Below are positions 1-10,800 of a stretch of 24,252 nt of DNA, piece after piece. Below the pieces are notes generated by a model that did no database searches, was not told the origin of the DNA, and saw nothing but the letters and a program-made list of their open reading frames with translations. The translations under genes were made by a program, and so were the position numbers. The first letter of the stretch is position 1. Each line of letters begins with the position of its first letter. The DNA comes from Discostella pseudostelligera (taxonomy: Eukaryota > Bacillariophyta > Thalassiosirophyceae > Thalassiosirales > Thalassiosiraceae): positions 1 through 24,252 of the forward strand of contig JALLBK010000731.1 in assembly GCA_036940085.1 (NCBI GenBank), in the 5' to 3' direction.

Positions 1-40
1 CGGCGGCCGGAGGATCGGCCGTGCGGACCTTTTGCGATCC

Positions 41-160
41 TCTCTCCCGCTATCTTTTGACTCACCCTCTCTCCCGCCATATCTTTCGAGTTGAGGTTAT
101 TTCCCGCCATATCGTTTGACTCACACTCTCCCGCCATATCTTTTGACCTCCCGCCAAAAA
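41..160. promoter_or_regulatory. Tandem CCCGCC(ATAT) array with bZIP-like sites
   Basis: Five CCCGC cores start at 46, 73, 103, 130 and 150 (spacings 27, 30, 27 and 20 nt). Three of them read CCCGCCATAT and are followed by a TTTGA-type segment. TGACTCA, the AP-1/GCN4-type bZIP site, occurs at 58-64 and 117-123 between the cores. TCCCGCC resembles the E2F/DP site. The array lies 170-280 nt upstream of the ATG at 325, so it is probably the proximal promoter of that gene. The repeated unit is seen directly; binding by E2F or bZIP factors is inferred. The rest of 1-324 shows no gene. Confidence 0.5.
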
Positions 161-324
161 AGTAATGCTGCCGATGCGACGTCGTCGTCGACCTCGTGCC
201 TCGAGTTGAGCTCTCCCCATATCGTACCAGTACTGCCGCAATCGCTACTGCATTGCCCCTACCTGCGAACCACCACTGTTCAATATCAATATAGCATTAT
301 TGCCAATGTGTTTGTGTAGACGCA

Positions 325-1869
325 ATGGCTGAGCCCACGTCATTGTTTCTCGCAGCGGCTCTCACCACCGGTTTTGTGGAGGGAGCCTCCGTCCTTGGCT
401 TTCATCGTCGAGCGCTGCTATCATCAGCTCGGCAGCTGCAGCAGCAGCAACTACTACAACAGACTGCTGGCAATTCTTTCAGCGACAACACTAATAATAC
501 TACGTCCAAACATGTCAATACTGTGGCGACAATTCCATCGGTGTCAATGCTTGCCGCACACGCCATTCTCTATGGCATTGTATCGGTACCGTTAGGACTT
601 GTGGGGGCATCTCCGGGCATTGCATTTTTACCCAGCAGCTTTACAACAACAACAGCCTCACTCAACGATAACAAAGTGGCACCGCCAGAAGAAAATATTA
701 CATTCGAGTCAGGACAAAGGGCAGTGGACGAGAATGATGGTCATCGTGATCATTCCAATCCGTCGCCTACTATCATTTCCACAACATCTTCCGATATTCA
801 TGGAAACAGAAACTTGGGCTGGGCACTCCGTCAGGAAAATTCAAAGAAAATTTCCTCCACGCACAATAAATGGACAAGGCCTTCCTTCTCGGACTTGGAA
901 CCAACATCATCGCTGCATCACAAGATGAAGCCGTCGACCACACCAACTTCCAGCAACAACAGCAGCATAATGCAAAATGGTAGTAACCGGTACATTGCCA
1001 CATTGGACGGCACACCACTACCCACACCTCTCGCTGAATCGATGCGACGAGCACGATGTTTATTCATTGGTGCTGGCCTCATTTCGTATGTAATAACTCG
1101 ATACTATTTGGATGAACGACAACACCAACAACATAGACAACAACAGATGATGAAAGAGGACGCGGAGATGCATTACCCACTGTCGGGGACAAGCAGTAGT
1201 ACAAGTGAGCTCGAGTTTGGTTACAATCAATGGATTAATACCAAGAGTGTCAATTTGTGGAATAAACGAATACAAAATGGAAAGAGTGTCAATGATTATG
1301 GTGACCTGTTCAATAAACTACTCCTACAAAATTGTGATGATGAGAAGATGTCGCATCGACATGGCTACATTCTACCAAATTTCCTTCCCAACGCCACCAC
1401 TACCACCAACAATAATGCGCTCGAGACTATGTTGGATGGCATGAGCAAAGCGATCCAATTAGTGAAATTACAATTCGAGAGATATACGGATACGATCGGT
1501 GATGCAACAAAAACAACAAACGATGAACAGGGTATTGTGACTTCCGTGGAGGAAGAAATGCAACCTGCAAAAACAACTCCTCGTGACAAAGTAATAGATG
1601 GCATCGAAGCTTCTGCCAGATCTGATTTGCAATCACCACCACCACCACCACCTCAACAACAACAACAAGCAGTAGTGGCAGCATCATCCAACAGTTCATG
1701 GAGCGGTGCGGTTGTAATCACCGTTGATGTACTCGGAACATCAATTCGTCATCTCTTTGAATCCTCGTATCGACTGGTATCGTACGTGGCAAGGATTGGC
1801 CGCCGACGGTCTGCATCGAGTGGAACAGCAACGACGACTTCTGGTGACAATAGCCAAATTTCCAGCTGA
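325..1869 (+). CDS. Hypothetical protein with several hydrophobic segments
   Basis: A single open frame of 514 residues, not recognised as any known family. The start follows the GC-box array and begins with a hydrophobic stretch (about residues 4-24). Further hydrophobic segments lie near residues 75-104 (Ala/Leu/Val/Gly-rich), 243-262 (starts ARCLFIGAGLISYV) and 459-490. Between them are polar, Ser/Thr/Asn-rich regions with Gln runs and a Pro6 run followed by Gln5 near residue 437. The C-terminus is basic (about 492-498). The pattern suggests an integral membrane or membrane-associated protein with disordered loops. The topology is uncertain, and the first segment could be either a signal anchor or a membrane helix. 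No intron is needed. The next gene on the same strand begins 651 nt downstream, so transcription is probably separate. A conserved function cannot be assigned. Confidence 0.7.
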   Translation: MAEPTSLFLAAALTTGFVEGASVLGFHRRALLSSARQLQQQQLLQQTAGNSFSDNTNNTTSKHVNTVATIPSVSMLAAHAILYGIVSVPLGLVGASPGIAFLPSSFTTTTASLNDNKVAPPEENITFESGQRAVDENDGHRDHSNPSPTIISTTSSDIHGNRNLGWALRQENSKKISSTHNKWTRPSFSDLEPTSSLHHKMKPSTTPTSSNNSSIMQNGSNRYIATLDGTPLPTPLAESMRRARCLFIGAGLISYVITRYYLDERQHQQHRQQQMMKEDAEMHYPLSGTSSSTSELEFGYNQWINTKSVNLWNKRIQNGKSVNDYGDLFNKLLLQNCDDEKMSHRHGYILPNFLPNATTTTNNNALETMLDGMSKAIQLVKLQFERYTDTIGDATKTTNDEQGIVTSVEEEMQPAKTTPRDKVIDGIEASARSDLQSPPPPPPQQQQQAVVAASSNSSWSGAVVITVDVLGTSIRHLFESSYRLVSYVARIGRRRSASSGTATTTSGDNSQISS

Positions 1870-2520
1870 AGTGTTCGTAGAGAGCTTACTAATATTGCAA
1901 AAATAATGATGACCCTTGTATAAATATTTTTTGACAATTGCAACGCAGAAGAGGTTGTATGGTATCTAGAGGGAATACTGATGAGTAGTAGGAGTATGAG
2001 AGGACAGTGACGTGAGAGGGGCGATTGTGGCGACCGGCCTCGATACTTCCACGTTGCAGGTAAATATTTGGCGGGAAAGTCGGGCTTCTTCTTCCGCCCT
2101 TCCCCGCCATATTATCTCGGTCTCCCGCCAAATAAATGTCCTCTCCGCCGCCAAATCACCGCTACGTGGAAGGGTGGGCCTCCATCAAACAAACAAAAAT
2201 CAACAACACACAAGAACCCGAGTCTTCTTGAGAAGTATCGTACGATACACTCCTACTTTCACTTGCTCCATGCCGATGGCCGATGCCAATAATGCCATGC
2301 CAATGCATGCTATCGCGGATAATGAATCGGAGGCTATCGTTCGTACTAAGCATGCCATCCGCCCGCTCCTACGATCGACGACGATTCTTCCTCGCTTCCT
2401 TCCCACTCCCACTTCCCGCCTTGACCCTTGACCATCCTTCTCAGTCATAATCTCCGCCGCCGTCGTCGCCATAAACACAAATAGTCCAGCATCCAGCATC
2501 CACTGCCCACCCATATCCAT
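1870..2520. other. Intergenic spacer without a supported gene
   Basis: This 651-nt stretch separates two plus-strand genes. The first part is the AT-rich 3' flank of the hypothetical membrane protein. From about 2000 onward it looks like promoter and 5' UTR of the sulfotransferase gene, with a CRE half-site (TGACGT at 2008-2013) and several CCCGCC boxes. Short open frames exist but have no protein-like features. Confidence 0.6.
2067..2156. promoter_or_regulatory. E2F-like box cluster upstream of the sulfotransferase
   Basis: A textbook E2F-type site, TTTGGCGGGAAA, lies at 2067-2078. It is followed by CCCGCCATAT (2103-2112), TCTCCCGCCAAA (2121-2132) and TCCGCCGCCAAAT (2144-2156). A further TTCCCGCC lies at 2413-2420, about 100 nt before the ATG. 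CCCGCCATAT is the same 10-mer found three times upstream of the previous gene. The motifs are seen directly; use by E2F/DP factors is inferred from the consensus only. Confidence 0.5.
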
Positions 2521-3254
2521 ATGGCCGCCCTAGAATTCGAACAAGAAGTTGAGGAGGAGGAGGAGGAGGAGGAAGAAGAGCATGATCGATTATTAGACGC
2601 TACCAACGGCAACGGCAACGGCAACGGTCACAGTCGACGATCCTTCGTCTCTCCTAACAAACGATTGCCACTTTCTTCATCGCGAGCGATTGACGCTACA
2701 TCCTCCTCCTCCCACCTCCACAACAACAGTCTTCATCACCGACGACAACGACGACGACGACGAATTGTCATTATTCTATGCATTATTATGTTAGCGGTAT
2801 TCATTGCTGCTCGATTTCGATACAACAACAGTAGCAGTAGCAACAATAATTCTTCGCCAATCGCCACCTGGTCATCACCATCATCCTCTACCTCTACCAA
2901 CGCTCCCAATATCAATCTCATTGACAACAACGCCTTACCCTCCTACTCCTCCAACCACTACAATGATCATCCTCAACCACCACCACTCTTCAACCAATCC
3001 TTCGCCACCTTTCTAACCACCGGCCTATCCAAAATATTATCCTCCAACAATGGCACCATTAAACATTACATTTACGACTCTCCCTACGAATTACGCTATC
3101 CTACCTCACAACAACCCTATTGGGCACGAAAGACTATACCGTACAATAAAAAGATACAAGGAGAACAACAGATTTGTTTAGTCCATGTGGGTAAAGCCGG
3201 AGGGAGTACACTGGGTTGTATGTTGGGCTTTTCATTGCATTGTGATGAGAATGC

Positions 3255-3296
<42 letters not shown>

Positions 3297-4680
3297 CAAT
3301 AGCAGTGAAACAAGGGATACAAATGACGAGGACGAAAATGATAGAGTTGGTAACGACGACGATGAGGATGGTGGTGAGGATGAGGAGGAGGAGGAGGATG
3401 AGGATGGGGCGGCAGACATTAGCAACAACAGCAGCAACAACAACAACAACAACAACAAGCAGCCGACAAAGAAGAAATTGCAGATTAAAGGATTATTACC
3501 CATTGCAACCACACATGTCTTTCATCGGGGTGTGAATGATTGTGCCAATGTGGCTGCTTGTGAGTAGAGATGTCTTGCCTTCTTTCGTCATCTTGTTCAT
3601 ATCGCTGGGGTTTTTGCATGCAATTCTCCCTCTCTCTCTCCCTATCATTACTTTCTCTCGACGCTCTCATCTCCCATCTCACTCACTTGACGCACCATTA
3701 CCACCACAAATGCACAGATTATCTATTCGTAGTCCGAGATCCACTAGCACGCATTCTCTCTGCCTTCAATTACGAACGTCCCGACATGACCAAACCCATT
3801 CAAAATAGATACAAGAATCAATTCATGGGGAAAGAAATATATGAGGAATGTAAATTTTGGACATTGGAACAATTGGCACAGAATGGTTTGTTGAATACCA
3901 AGAGAGATGAACGGAGTTTGAATGTACGAATGATATTGGTTTGAATGCATTACTTTTCCACCCATTAGATGATTGTGCCTCAATTTCTTCATCATGTCGG
4001 TTCACTCACTCTCTTGTTCTCTTCTCGCTCGCTTGACTTTGTTGCAGTGTCAAAGAAGAGCCTACGATGCCATTACTGGAGTAGGAGGCTATCTATGCCA
4101 TGGATACTTTAATTACCAATATTATGCCCAGTCGGTATTCGGTGTGCAAGAGGATGACGGTGAAGGTGAAGCTGTGGATAATGATGGGTCGGTAATACCC
4201 GACAATGCGAACTTGATAGTGATACGGAATGATCATATTGTGGATGATTGGAATACAATCAATTTAATGATTGGAGGATTTCCGGAGGATGCTATTCAGA
4301 GTGAGGACATTCCAATGAATAATGTAAGAAGAATGAATCGGATGCGTGTTGCGCTGTCTTTCTGTTTGCTTTGCATTGACAACATTCCAACTCTTCTTCG
4401 TTGATGCATCCACACCACCCCCTCGCAGGCCCATGCTAAAAATGCAACAGAGATGTATCTAAGTGATGAATCCAAAATCATATTATGTCAAGTATTATGC
4501 AATGAGATTCAAGTCTACAAAGATATTCTTCGTCGTGCAATCAACTTTCAGTATGTGGATGTTACGACATCGTTGGAGGAATTACGTCAAAGTTGTCCCA
4601 AGGAGGCAGTTGAAGAATCTTGCTCGATGGAACGGCCAAATTTTCATAATAGAATAGAGAGGGCCCACGGCGAATTATGA
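2521..4680 (+). CDS. Type II membrane sulfotransferase, four exons
   Basis: Exons 2521-3559, 3718-3923, 4048-4323 and 4429-4680 join in frame to about 590 residues. A short cytosolic tail with an acidic run (residues 9-20) and an Arg-rich patch precedes one membrane segment (82-99), the typical signal anchor of Golgi carbohydrate sulfotransferases. The PAPS 5'-phosphosulfate loop is visible at residues 221-232 (VHVGKAGGSTLG). The 3'-phosphate motif is at 351-363 (VVRDPLARILSAF), with the expected Arg353 and Ser361. The family transfers sulfate from PAPS to glycans, in algae probably cell-wall or extracellular polysaccharides; the acceptor here is unknown. Between the two PAPS motifs sits a low-complexity insert: Ala14 at 245-258, then acidic, then Asn-rich to about 320. 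Introns are canonical GT-AG. The second donor is ambiguous: 3924 or 3939 keep the same frame. The gene converges with the TBC gene 139 bp downstream. Confidence 0.8.
3256..3294 (+). repeat. (GCT)13 microsatellite in the sulfotransferase exon 1
   Basis: Thirteen uninterrupted GCT codons follow one GCG, giving Ala14 inside the catalytic domain. It is directly followed by a GAT/GAG-rich acidic segment (about 3310-3415) and an AAC repeat encoding Asn (about 3424-3460). Perfect trinucleotide runs of this kind usually vary in length between alleles. Confidence 0.9.
3560..3717 (+). other. Intron 1 of the sulfotransferase
   Basis: Donor GTGAGT at 3560, a long pyrimidine-rich tract, acceptor CACAG ending at 3717. 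It is a phase 1 intron: the last base of exon 1 plus the first two of exon 2 form a Tyr codon leading into the LFVVRDP motif. An in-frame stop just after the donor supports splicing. Confidence 0.8.
3924..4047 (+). other. Intron 2 of the sulfotransferase (donor ambiguous)
   Basis: Acceptor TTGTTGCAG ends at 4047 and the next exon opens with CQRRAYDAI. The donor is GTACGA at 3924 or GTTTGA at 3939. Both are phase 0 and differ by five residues. GTACGA is closer to the usual donor and is preferred. Confidence 0.65.
4324..4428 (+). other. Intron 3 of the sulfotransferase
   Basis: Donor GTAAGA at 4324 and acceptor CCCCTCGCAG ending at 4428, phase 0. Splicing joins the exon ending in PMNN to AHAKNATEMYLSD and extends the frame to the stop at 4680. 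Confidence 0.75.
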
Positions 4681-4819
4681 GTTATCTGGATTTTGACGAT
4701 CCTGCAAGGATGATAGATTCACAATACATGTTCCGTATGCTACTTTTATTATTAAATACTTTTTAAACGAGAACGCTTTACGCAAATTGAATGTCACTCT
4801 TCTTCAACTCTCTTTTCCT

Positions 4820-7800
4820 CTAGACAGGGAAATATTCGTTGTTTCCTGCAGATTGGTTGGACTTGGCCACCTCCATTTCAATCTCGACAAGCATGCGGTT
4901 TGTGATTTTTATCTGCAGTGCACAGGGTATCAATATATCACGACGGAGGAGTGTGGCATCGGGAAATGTGTTGAGATATGTCATCATGCCTTCTAAATCG
5001 TTATTCAGCAGTGTGGGTTGGCTCAGGAATAAAATAGCGGTACCAACGCGGAAGAAGATCTTGAAACTTCGTTCTACCAACCATATATCCCAAATGTGGC
5101 AAACGGTAGCAGATGGCATGGAGGGTAAATAAAGGAAAAGTGTTTGGAACCACCCCAGTGCGAAGAGGCCCACATTGAGGTCGTAGTGCTGAAAATGATC
5201 CGCTAGAACGGGGAGCTTTTGCTTAATCAATATTTCAAAGACACGACAGCACGTCTTGAGACAGCGCAGTTCGGGCCAGTACATGTGTTGCAGATTGTAG
5301 GTAGAAAAAAAAGTATCCATAACGCCAAAGACGATTTCTTCCACAACCACCGAATGGGAGTTTAGTTCACTCATTCTGGCTCTCAATTCATCACTGGATA
5401 TTGTACGCCAGTCTTTTGCTCGCGGAGTATTTTCATCATCATCGTGATTTTGATTGGAAGGCATTGATCGTTGAATGACGCGAAGCAATATTGTATCTTG
5501 CAACACACGAAGCAAATGCGCAACGATGTAATCCATCCCTTGGCAGTACCCCACCGCTTCATGTCTTGCCGCGAGGGCATGCAAAATCGACCTCAGCTTG
5601 TTTTGTAAATCTACCTTCATTTCACTGGTGAGGGCATTGCCACTCAAAACTGGATCACTAACTTCCGATTTTGATGTATGCTGAGATAAATTGAGCTTCA
5701 CGGGTTTCATGTTGGCTTCCGAGATTTCTTCACTTTCGTAGGATACAACTCGAATGGATTCTTCGTTGTTTACATTGTTACTAGGATCTTCGCTGATGAA
5801 GCTCCCAACCGGCGAGATTCCACCCCAGTCACTTACAGTGTCAGTTGGAGTGATACTTCCGCTGCTGTGGTGACTGGAATCATCTCTGCAATCTAAGCGA
5901 GACGATAGTTTGAAGTGCTTGGCTTCCGATCCCTCTGGGAGTCTATCCATCGCCTGATAGCTGCGGCTGTTCCTAATTATCTCTTCCCTTCCAAATGACA
6001 CGAGAGCTCGAACAATGGAGTCCTGTCTGTAGCGTGCACCTGTTTTATGTGGAGGCATATTACCAAATGCCCGAGTCACATCTCTTTCTATCACATGGTG
6101 CCACTTTCCGTGAGCACCAGCATCTTTCAGTTTGAGGAAGTTGCGTTCGCTTGCTGCACACATCGTCTCGGACCCACGTCTCGATTGAATCAAGGGAATG
6201 GGATCCTCTGGTTTGCACATTTCTGTCACCCACAACCAAAACGATGGCCGGACAAACTTGCTCATTCCACCCAGACGGACAGCATCACGCATCAGCACAT
6301 GCTGGTTTTCGCGAACAACTCTACTACAAAATACATTCAGCCTCTTCATTGCACAAACAGCTACTGGGTTTCCAAGAAACGATAAAATCGAAAGTACGAT
6401 ACTTGGTTGATTCCAAACTGCTGTTTCGAATGGACTTGGACTTTCTTTTGGTACAAGTAGAAGTGGGTTGACAGTTATAGGTGTACTGGACAATTGTTGT
6501 GAAGTCTTCCGTCTGTTGCTCCGTCGCACTGTGGAATGACCTTTCACTCGATTTTCAGACGACATCCAGGAGGGGGAGGAAGTTGCGAGTTCAGATGCTC
6601 TTTTTGGTGTCGGCGTATTGTCGACACTTTCGTTACACACAATTTTGTCCTCGTCGATGGCTGAGAGAACATGCCCCACATCCTCGCACGTCGATATCAC
6701 GCAAGCTTTACGAAGGAACCGGAAAATTGCAACAATTCTATCCTCATTTCGAAATACCAATTCTTGCATAGTTTTCTTATCTCTTTGAAGGAAACCGGGC
6801 TTCTTCGATGGTGACGTATCTGTTCCAAGTGAGCAGTCATCAGAAAAGGGAGATGTAATTCCAGTCAGATTGGAGATCTCTTGCACAAAGTCGACAAAAC
6901 TCGCAGCTAGGACTTCTGAAGATGGACGAGTAATGTCATCGCCTTCAGAGGGTGGAATCTCGAACGAAATGTAAGTAGGTGATTCGGATGTCGAGATAAC
7001 TTTTGAGCTCCCATCAGCCGGTAATCGACATTCGGCTTCCGTTTCAGTGTCAAGATCGTCTTTCTTTCTTTTGTATTGCATCGTCACGCTTGTTGCCACA
7101 TGTTTGCAAATCAGGTTGAAGCTGGTGTCATCATTTGCAATTGCAAGAACCCGTGCAGATTGGACAGTGGTAGATGTATTAATGTCGAACGCTGAAAAGG
7201 CCGCGACGATCGGCGAATTCGGCGGTAAAACTTCCCTGAAAAGCCAACGAAGAACTGAAGTAAGGGAGCCCCCTGCTTCTTCATCTCCAAGGCTGACCTC
7301 GAATGATTCATTAAAAGATTCATCTTGCTTCCCTTCCGAGGCTCTTCTTTGGAGAATTGTTTTCACAGCTGCTGCTGTTGCTCTCGCATATGACTCATTT
7401 TCTTGCAACATCTTAGCCAACGATGCGATGCTACTCTCATCTTCACCACGGTCTGGAATCTTCCACGGACTGAACGCGCCGCCGACAAGCTCTCCAACGG
7501 CGGGCGTTCCTGGGCTACCCGTGTGAGGTGGGGGAATGGATGATGCGTCTCCAGCGTAGTAATAATTGTCGCCTTTTGCACTGAATGGATCCAATCCTTC
7601 CTCTCCTGACTTTGCAAGGTGTGAATACTGTTCCTCGAACTTTCTCGCCGCTTTGGAGGATGCAATGACAATTTTCTCTGCCATGCGTGTGTGACCCGCA
7701 AGGTCCAATTCTTCAGTTATTGAGTGTGGCTTCTTCTTCGGTGATTTGGGATATTGGATCTTATAATTCAAGTTTGACTTTTCATGAGGGCTATGCGACT

Positions 7801-10800
7801 CTACCCAAGCTGTTTCGACTTCTGGTGTTTTGGGAGAGATATCACTGCCATTCCCTATCGGTGCCAAATTTTTATCGGGAGAGTTGTCCTGGCCAACCAA
7901 AGGTTTTAACTGCAGCCCTCCGCTCTTACTTTGCTCCCAAGCATGCAGCTTTGCTGGTGGAGGAGGTGGTATCTTGAGTAGTTCAACTGATGTGTGCTCT
8001 TTTCGAATATTCGGAGCGGTAGAGCCCTTCGGACCAATCTTAGGAGTAACATCCTGATCCAGCTCAAATGACGACGACGATGACTGCGGCGGAGGAGGAG
8101 TAAGACGCACTGGCTTGCCAGTGACCGCTTGCCCAACAAATTTCATCGACAGGACTCCACTAGCATTCGTATCAAAGAAATCAAATTCCGTCTCCGCTTC
8201 GGACATGGCGTCCGGATTTTGATTCCAACGCTGAGCACGGTTTGACGAGGGGGCAAATGTCAGCGCATCATGTTTATTGATCCCATTGATTGGAGGTCCC
8301 AGTTGTAATGAGGAGAGGTAGTCTGCATCTATCCGATCAGATTCGTCATCGTCATTAAGGATATTTTTCATTTCTTCATATTCGAATACTTCGACAACAA
8401 AAGTATCGCCGTCGGCTACATCATCGCTATCGTATTTTGAATTGAGATCCTGCTCCTCTTGATCCTCATCTTGATCCTCATTATCAACAGAGGAATCATC
8501 GCCCTCTCCAAATCCTCCACTGTTGTAAATCCGCATACGATCTTGTTGTGACAATAATTTGGCCGATGCGCGCTCGAAACTCCTTGTGCCGTCATTGTCC
8601 GAAGACGAAATAGTATCTAAATGCAAGAGTGGTTTGGCGTCATCGATTTTCTCCATATTCTCTACTTTGGATTTTTCCAGTATTGAATTCATTTCCGAAG
8701 CACCATTGACATCCCATGCTGCATCTGAGTCAAGAGGAATGCTATCCAAACATTGTTGTGACGATGGTATCTTCAACGATTCTTCTTCCGGAAATAATGC
8801 CCTGGCTTCATCCACGTCCACTGCACACCCTTCATCCGCATCATCACTCATTTGGGGTGTGGTCTTATCAAGAACAGTATGTTCTTCGTTGGTCGTCCCA
8901 TGCCCCCCCTTCCTCAATTGCCTCCGTTGACTCCGAGCCTTGTGTTTCTCCAAGCTCGATGGACTTCCTCGATTGGAGAGGGGTATGATTTCTTTGATAA
9001 TATTCTCAGCAGTAGTTTTATCACCCACCAGCTTCGCTCCTAAGACCACCCCCGAAGAATTATTATTCCTCAACTGCCTCCGTTCACTCCGAGCCTTGTG
9101 TCTTTCCAAGCTCGATGGCGATTCAAACAATGTGGGTGCCATTATATGCTTCGTAGCCTCCTTTTCATCGGCGGCATCCACCAACTTCATTTCTACCTCA
9201 TTCGTTGGGGTAACAATCAATTGCTGAGAGCAGGGCGAAGACGACCCAATACCGTCATTGACGGGCGTCATGGGAGAGGGAATAAGATTATCCGTGGATG
9301 CTTTCTTTGACGTGATTGTGGGAGTCTTTGGTGGACTGCAATTTCCAGTAGTGCTATCCGCGGTATTTTTGGTCGAGAGTTCACAACTGTCACCGCCATC
9401 CTCCTCCAGAGACGCCGCAACCGATGGAGACAATGTATCGACATCACTCGACGATGGTGAGGAGGCAGTCATTGCATCCACTGCTTTCGTAGTTTGAAGC
9501 CATGCCTTCTTGGCAATAGGAACCTTATTCTTCCCAACGCGCTCGACAATTTTTTGCCGTCGTTTCATCATTGATATGTGTAGTTCTGGTGACGTTGTTG
9601 TTTTGCGTGATAATATTTCATTAGTATTTGATGGTGAAGGACAGGAGCTTTTGTTGGAATTATCACTGACACCACCAGCACCAGCACCAGCACCAACTTC
9701 CGCGTCTTGCCTNACAGGAGCTTTTGTTGGAATTATCACTGACACCACCAGCACCAGCACCAGCACCAACTTCCGCGTCTTGCCTAACTATCAATGTTGT
9801 GGAATTGGACGATTTACTTTCGGAGGAAGAGTGGTGGTGATGATGACGACGTTGCCGATCGAGCATCTCTTGTCGAACTGATTTCTTCCTCCTTTCACGA
9901 ATTTTTACGCAGGTTCCCACCGATGATATCTCAAACCGTTCATTGGATACTGTTATTGGACTGTCCTTGTTGTGAATTGTCGTCGTCGTCGTCGTTGTCG
10001 GTGTTGTTGTTGTTGTCGAGTATGACTCCACTCCCCCCACAGCAGTAGCATCAATATTGGTGTTAGATTGCCGCACCCTTTGCGGTGACGGTGATGCCTG
10101 TCTAAATTTCCTCCGCTCACGTCGTTTTTCGGAACTAGGACTCGATTGTATTATTCCCTCAGTAGAAAAGGGTCCATTGACACTATTGTTCAATGATGGA
10201 GGGTCTGGATTGTGTGCAAGGCTCTCATCTTTGCCACCATCTAACGACAATTCATCATCATCATCATCTTGTTCCGCATCCACTTGACCGACAATTTGTT
10301 CCTTCTCGTTGATACTTATTCTCGAGGTCTCATCAGTAGTGTTTGTAGTGCCAATTTGGTTGTTCTCCACAGCGATCTCATCGACTTCGCCATTATTATC
10401 CTCGCCCACTCTCAAAATCTGTTCAATACTCGGTACTTTTTGAAGACGCTGCCCATCTTCACCCTCCTTCTTCTCTACTATGGAATTACTTTTCACGTTA
10501 ATCTTTGCAACGGAAGATGGAGGAATGGTGAATCTCTCCACGAATTTCGTTGTTACATCAACTAATTCCCCCTGAAACACATCTGAGAATTTATCATCGT
10601 CGTAATGCTCAGCATCCTGAAAGGGTAGTTGTTCAGAGGCGATCGGCAATGCTGCGTGACCATCACTATCGAAAGTTTGCAGTAATGTCGGTGGTATTTC
10701 CGTATTGGGTGGATCAGAAGATGATGGGACGACGAGCGGCGGTGATTCTAATTCTTCCATCCCCTGCTGCATCCCCTGCTGCTGCTGCTGCTGCTGCATC

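Noticed and set aside
2012..2431. Open frame of 139 codons in the 1870-2520 spacer
   Set aside because: It crosses the E2F-box cluster, lacks protein-like composition and overlaps the likely 5' UTR of the next gene.
3117..3512. Minus-strand frame rich in Leu, Ser and Ala opposite the sulfotransferase
   Set aside because: It reads the complementary strand of the trinucleotide repeats. The plus strand has PAPS-binding motifs and splice sites.
4660..4680. C-terminal HGEL of the sulfotransferase as an ER-retrieval signal
   Set aside because: The accepted KDEL-type pattern requires an acidic or amide residue (D, E, N, Q) before the final EL. Gly does not fit, so chance is more likely.
9657..9769. 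A frameshift or intron in the TBC gene, or two separate genes
   Set aside because: The identical 72-bp copies and the N explain the break fully. There are no splice signals that fit better, and the frame is continuous when one copy is removed.
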